Positions 6,671 to 8,738 of a DNA stretch of 8,738 nt are shown piece by piece; within the stretch, counting starts at the first letter, position 1, and each line of letters opens with the position of its first letter. The position numbers and the translations under genes were made by a program. This DNA comes from JALOOE01 sp964423545. GTDB lineage: Bacteria; Chloroflexota; Anaerolineae; CG2-30-64-16. Where the stretch lies: the NCBI GenBank assembly GCA_964423545.1, contig CAYRFV010000240.1:1-8738 (forward strand). The letters are read 5' to 3'. The notes beneath the pieces were generated by a model. That model saw only the letters and a program-made list of their open reading frames with translations, was not told the DNA's origin and made no database searches.

Positions 6671-6699
6671 GCAGCGTGCATCCTGCGCTGCCACGCTGC
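6671..6699 (+). terminator. Inverted repeat, possible 3' end structure of the upstream operon (first of two)
   Basis: GCAGCGTG (6671-6678) pairs perfectly with CACGCTGC (6692-6699) around a 13-nt loop, beginning 28 bases after the phosphotriesterase-family stop. There is no T-tract, so if it terminates transcription it is not a textbook intrinsic terminator; it may instead protect the mRNA 3' end. Confidence 0.35.
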
Positions 6700-6706
6700 G
6701 CGCACC

Positions 6707-6731
6707 GGCGCCGCGCTGAGTCTGCGGCGCC
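6707..6731 (+). terminator. Inverted repeat, possible 3' end structure of the upstream operon (second of two)
   Basis: GGCGCCGC (6707-6714) pairs perfectly with GCGGCGCC (6724-6731) around a 9-nt loop. It lies 7 bases after the previous hairpin, forming a tandem pair. The stem is all G and C and no T-run follows. Confidence 0.38.
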
Positions 6732-6881
6732 ACAGGCTCGCGCCCGGGGTGGAGGCGGTGAATCGCGCCGATCTGCGTGAGCCGGCGCCTCTCCGCGTTC
6801 GCTGTCCATCTCATCTCCCCTCCGTCCGGAGATCGATTCGGGCGGCGCAACCGCGCAGCGCAAATCACGTAGTAGTGTGCA

Positions 6882-6909
6882 GCGCGCGGCCCGACCAGCG
6901 GCCGCGCGC
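6882..6909 (+). promoter_or_regulatory. Strong 10-bp-stem inverted repeat upstream of the GIN-domain gene
   Basis: GCGCGCGGCC (6882-6891) pairs perfectly with GGCCGCGCGC (6900-6909) around an 8-nt loop. It ends 9 bases before the Shine-Dalgarno at 6919 and 24 bases before the ATG at 6934. As RNA it would be a very stable 5'-leader hairpin; as DNA it could be an operator for a dimeric regulator. Confidence 0.45.
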
Positions 6910-6918
6910 ATCTTGCAT

Positions 6919-6924
6919 CGGGAG
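6919..6924 (+). promoter_or_regulatory. Ribosome binding site of the GIN-domain gene
   Basis: CGGGAG lies 9 bases before the ATG at 6934. The ATG at 6925 abuts this motif and so cannot use it, which favours 6934 as the start. Confidence 0.55.
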
Positions 6925-6933
6925 ATGACCCCC

Positions 6934-7581
6934 ATGGCGATCGTAAAGGAATCCCGCGAGGTTCAGGACTTCGAAGAAGTCGCGATGGAAGGATACGGCG
7001 ACCTGATCATCGTGCAGGGCGATGCTGAGGCGCTCGAGATCGAGGCGGACGAAGATTTGCTGGCGAAGCTCAAGACCGAGGTGCGCGGACGGCGTCTGGT
7101 GTTGAGCTACCGCAACTGGTGGGACTGGCTCATGCCGCCCTGGGGTGGACCGTTGCGGTACACCGTGACCATGAAGACGGTGCGCGGGGTGAATATCTCC
7201 GGCTCCGGTACAGTGACAAGCGCCGGCATCCGCACCGATGATCTCCGCCTGGAGATGAGCGGCTCGGGCCGGGCTGCAATCGAACGTCTGACGGCCAAGA
7301 CGTTGGAAGTCCGGGTCTCGGGCTCCGGCAAGCTGGAGATCGAGGCCGGCGAAGTGGGCAGGCAGGAGATCACGATCAGCGGATCGGGCAACCTGCGCGC
7401 CGAGGGAATGATCAGCGACGAGGCGGACGTGCGCGTCAGCGGGTCAGGCAACCTGAAGCTGCATGCCGAGAAGACGCTCAACGTGCACATCTCCGGCAGC
7501 GGCGAGGTCGGCTACCGCGGCCAGCCGGTCGTCTCGCAGCGCATCTCCGGCAGTGGACGGGTCGCCCCCCTGGCGTCGTGA
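6934..7581 (+). CDS. Head GIN domain (DUF2807) protein
   Basis: This 215-residue protein has an N-terminal half, VAMEGYGDLIIVQGDAEALEIEADEDL, typical of DUF2807 proteins. It continues into a right-handed beta-helix-like repeat in which the turn SGSG recurs seven times, at residues 89, 109, 129, 149, 169, 187 and 205. The first five are exactly 20 residues apart and the last two 18 apart. Family members are usually exported lipoproteins or putative adhesins; here residue 1 leads straight into the domain with no signal peptide or lipobox, so a cytoplasmic location is indicated unless export is non-classical. A WWDWLMPPWGG segment near 61-71 sits just before the repeats. The function of the family is unknown. 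It probably starts a new transcription unit after the 291-bp spacer, and its stop is 1 bp from the FAD oxidoreductase gene. Confidence 0.85.
   Translation: MAIVKESREVQDFEEVAMEGYGDLIIVQGDAEALEIEADEDLLAKLKTEVRGRRLVLSYRNWWDWLMPPWGGPLRYTVTMKTVRGVNISGSGTVTSAGIRTDDLRLEMSGSGRAAIERLTAKTLEVRVSGSGKLEIEAGEVGRQEITISGSGNLRAEGMISDEADVRVSGSGNLKLHAEKTLNVHISGSGEVGYRGQPVVSQRISGSGRVAPLAS
7198..7557 (+). repeat. Seven-unit SGSG-coding repeat within the GIN gene
   Basis: SGSG codons begin at 7198, 7258, 7318, 7378, 7438, 7492 and 7546, giving a 60-bp period that shortens to 54 bp for the last two. The encoded motif is constant (I, V or M before SGSG) but codons vary between units (TCC, AGC and TCG; GGC and GGA), which shows old, selected protein repeats and not recent DNA duplication. 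Confidence 0.85.
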
Positions 7582-7582
7582 G

Positions 7583-8738
7583 ATGCCCAAATCGGTCATC
7601 ATCATCGGCGCCGGCATTGCCGGGCTGGCGGCGGGCTGCTATGCCCAGATGAACGGCTACCGGTCGCGCATCTTCGAAATGCACGATCTGCCCGGCGGCC
7701 TCTGCACGGCTTGGGAACGCCGCGGCTATGTCTTCGACGGCTGCATCCACTACTTGCTCGGCTCCGGACCTGGCCAACCCTATCATCGCATGTGGGAGGA
7801 GTTGGGTGCGCTCCAGGACCGGCGCATGATCCAGCACGACGAGTTGATGCGCGTCATCGGTCCAGATGGCAGGACCTTCATTGCTTACGCCGATCCGGAT
7901 GAGCTGGAGCGGCATATGAAGATGCTGTCGCTGGCCGACGCTCGGCTGATCGAGAGCTTCTGCGCAGCGATCCGGCAGTTTGCGCACTTCGACCTGTCGG
8001 CGACGCAGATCAAGCCGCGCAGCCTGATGGGAGCGAGCGATTGGGCTGCATTCGGGCTGAAGATGCTGCCGTTCCTCGGTCCGCTGGCGAAGTGGGCGAT
8101 GATCTCGGCAGGCGACTTTGCCGCCCGCTTCCACGATCCCTTCCTGCAACGGGCCTTCCCGCTGGTCTTCGGCTGGCCCGAGATCCCGATGATGGCCGCC
8201 ATCTCCATCCTGGGGGCCATGGTTGCAGGCAACGCGGCATTCCCGGCTGGGGCGTCGCTGGAGTTTGCGCGGGCGCTCGAACGGCGTTACCTGGCGTTGG
8301 GCGGCGAAATCCACTACAAGTCGCAGGTCGAGCGCATCCTGGTCGAGCGATCAGCCGGAAAGGCCCGCGCCAGTGGGGTGCGGCTCTATAGCAACGACAT
8401 CCACCGCGCCGACTACGTCATCTCAGCAGCCGATGGCCGCGGGACGGTTTTCGACCTGCTGGATGGCAAGTTTGCCAACCGGTCGATCAGGAGCCGCTAC
8501 GACGGCCATCTGCCGATCTACACGCAGTTCCAGGTCTCCCTTGGCGTCAACCGGGACCTGTCCGCCGAGCCGCACTGGGCCACCTACCTGCTCGAAGAAC
8601 CGGTGGTGATCGCCGGGGATGAGCAGCGCGCGATCGGCGTCAAGCACTACTGCTTCGATCCCACCCTGGCGCCGGCCGGCAAGTCGGCCGTCGTTGTCAT
8701 GCTGCGCACCGACTACGACTACTGGCAGCGCATCTACG
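7583..8738 (+). CDS. FAD-dependent oxidoreductase, phytoene desaturase/carotenoid isomerase-like (3' end outside window)
   Basis: The frame stays open to the right edge, giving 385 complete codons of a family near 500 residues. The N terminus is a classic FAD-binding fold: IIIGAGIAGLAAG with GxGxxG at 9-14, the ribose-binding Glu32, and the LPGGLCTAW motif, followed by GYVFDGCIHYLLGSG, typical of phytoene-desaturase-related oxidoreductases. Further on come the substrate-domain helix GWPEIPMMAAISILGAM and FPAGASLEFARALERRYLALGGEIHYKSQVERILV, equivalent to the P-GG...GG-V-I block of amine oxidase/desaturase proteins. The stretch ADYVISAADG is the second FAD-contacting segment. Carotenoid enzymes are one option, but many such proteins act on other lipids or have unknown substrates. 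It starts 1 bp after the GIN-gene stop with no clear Shine-Dalgarno, so translation is probably coupled. Confidence 0.85.
   Translation, partial: MPKSVIIIGAGIAGLAAGCYAQMNGYRSRIFEMHDLPGGLCTAWERRGYVFDGCIHYLLGSGPGQPYHRMWEELGALQDRRMIQHDELMRVIGPDGRTFIAYADPDELERHMKMLSLADARLIESFCAAIRQFAHFDLSATQIKPRSLMGASDWAAFGLKMLPFLGPLAKWAMISAGDFAARFHDPFLQRAFPLVFGWPEIPMMAAISILGAMVAGNAAFPAGASLEFARALERRYLALGGEIHYKSQVERILVERSAGKARASGVRLYSNDIHRADYVISAADGRGTVFDLLDGKFANRSIRSRYDGHLPIYTQFQVSLGVNRDLSAEPHWATYLLEEPVVIAGDEQRAIGVKHYCFDPTLAPAGKSAVVVMLRTDYDYWQRIY

Larger units (their letters stand above)
6643..6933 (+). other. Intergenic region, 291 bp, rich in inverted repeats
   Basis: No open frame here has a ribosome binding site plus a recognisable protein; the frames that cross it are continuations of shadows. 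It carries an 8-bp palindrome GTCGCGAC at 6662-6669, three perfect hairpins (listed separately), and a weak 6-bp stem ATCTCC/GGAGAT at 6813-6833. I see no convincing -35/-10 pair, although a promoter for the downstream pair of genes would be expected somewhere here. The end of the first operon and the start of the second transcription unit probably both fall inside it. Confidence 0.6.

Noticed and set aside
6566..6928. A possible small gene crossing the 6643-6933 spacer
   Set aside because: The translation has no hydrophobic core or motif, begins within the phosphotriesterase-family gene without a ribosome binding site, and is interrupted by strong inverted repeats.
6643..6933. CRISPR or mobile-element remnant
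   Set aside because: The inverted repeats differ from one another, no direct repeats with uniform spacers exist, and no transposase fragment or target-site duplication is visible.
7478..8314. A 278-codon minus-strand open frame over the FAD oxidoreductase
   Set aside because: The plus strand encodes an uninterrupted FAD-binding protein with GxGxxG and other signatures; the antisense frame shows no domain.

Overview
The window is GC-rich, densely packed bacterial DNA with every recognisable gene on the + strand. Base composition, Shine-Dalgarno sites in front of many genes, and divergent but recognisable NagA and phosphotriesterase-family proteins would fit a Chloroflexota-like environmental bacterium. 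That assignment is an inference from style; there is no rRNA or marker gene here to prove it.

Region 1 (1-6642) is a run of eight genes that looks like one transcription unit. The order is: the 3' part of an N-acetylglucosamine-6-phosphate deacetylase (nagA), glucosamine-6-phosphate deaminase (nagB), a RimJ/RimL-like GNAT acetyltransferase, a 92-residue two-helix membrane protein of the PLDc_N type, a D-2-hydroxyacid dehydrogenase, an MFS transporter, an alpha/beta hydrolase of prolyl-oligopeptidase type, and a phosphotriesterase-family metal hydrolase. Downstream of nagB the junctions are a 4-bp gap, two 4-bp ATGA overlaps, a 2-bp gap, a 29-bp overlap and a 14-bp gap. Only the nagA-nagB spacer (59 bp, with a small hairpin) is longer.

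NagA and NagB together convert GlcNAc-6-phosphate to fructose-6-phosphate, acetate and ammonia. The rest could move, hydrolyse and reduce or oxidise related carbohydrate derivatives (esters, lactones, 2-hydroxy or 2-keto acids), but no substrate can be read from the sequence. All active-site residues expected of the dehydrogenase, hydrolase and phosphotriesterase-like enzyme are present.

Region 2 (6643-6933) is the only sizeable non-coding stretch. It holds three perfect GC-rich inverted repeats: two in tandem soon after the upstream operon, and a 10-bp-stem hairpin just ahead of the next ribosome binding site.

Region 3 (6934-8738) has a head-GIN-domain (DUF2807) protein with seven regularly spaced SGSG turns and no signal peptide. 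One base later comes a phytoene-desaturase-like FAD oxidoreductase that runs off the right edge.

I see no tRNA, rRNA, CRISPR array, insertion sequence or clear sigma-70 promoter. Most of the window is ordinary metabolism. The points most worth a second look are the unusual gene set behind nagAB, the structured intergenic region and the periodic GIN protein.
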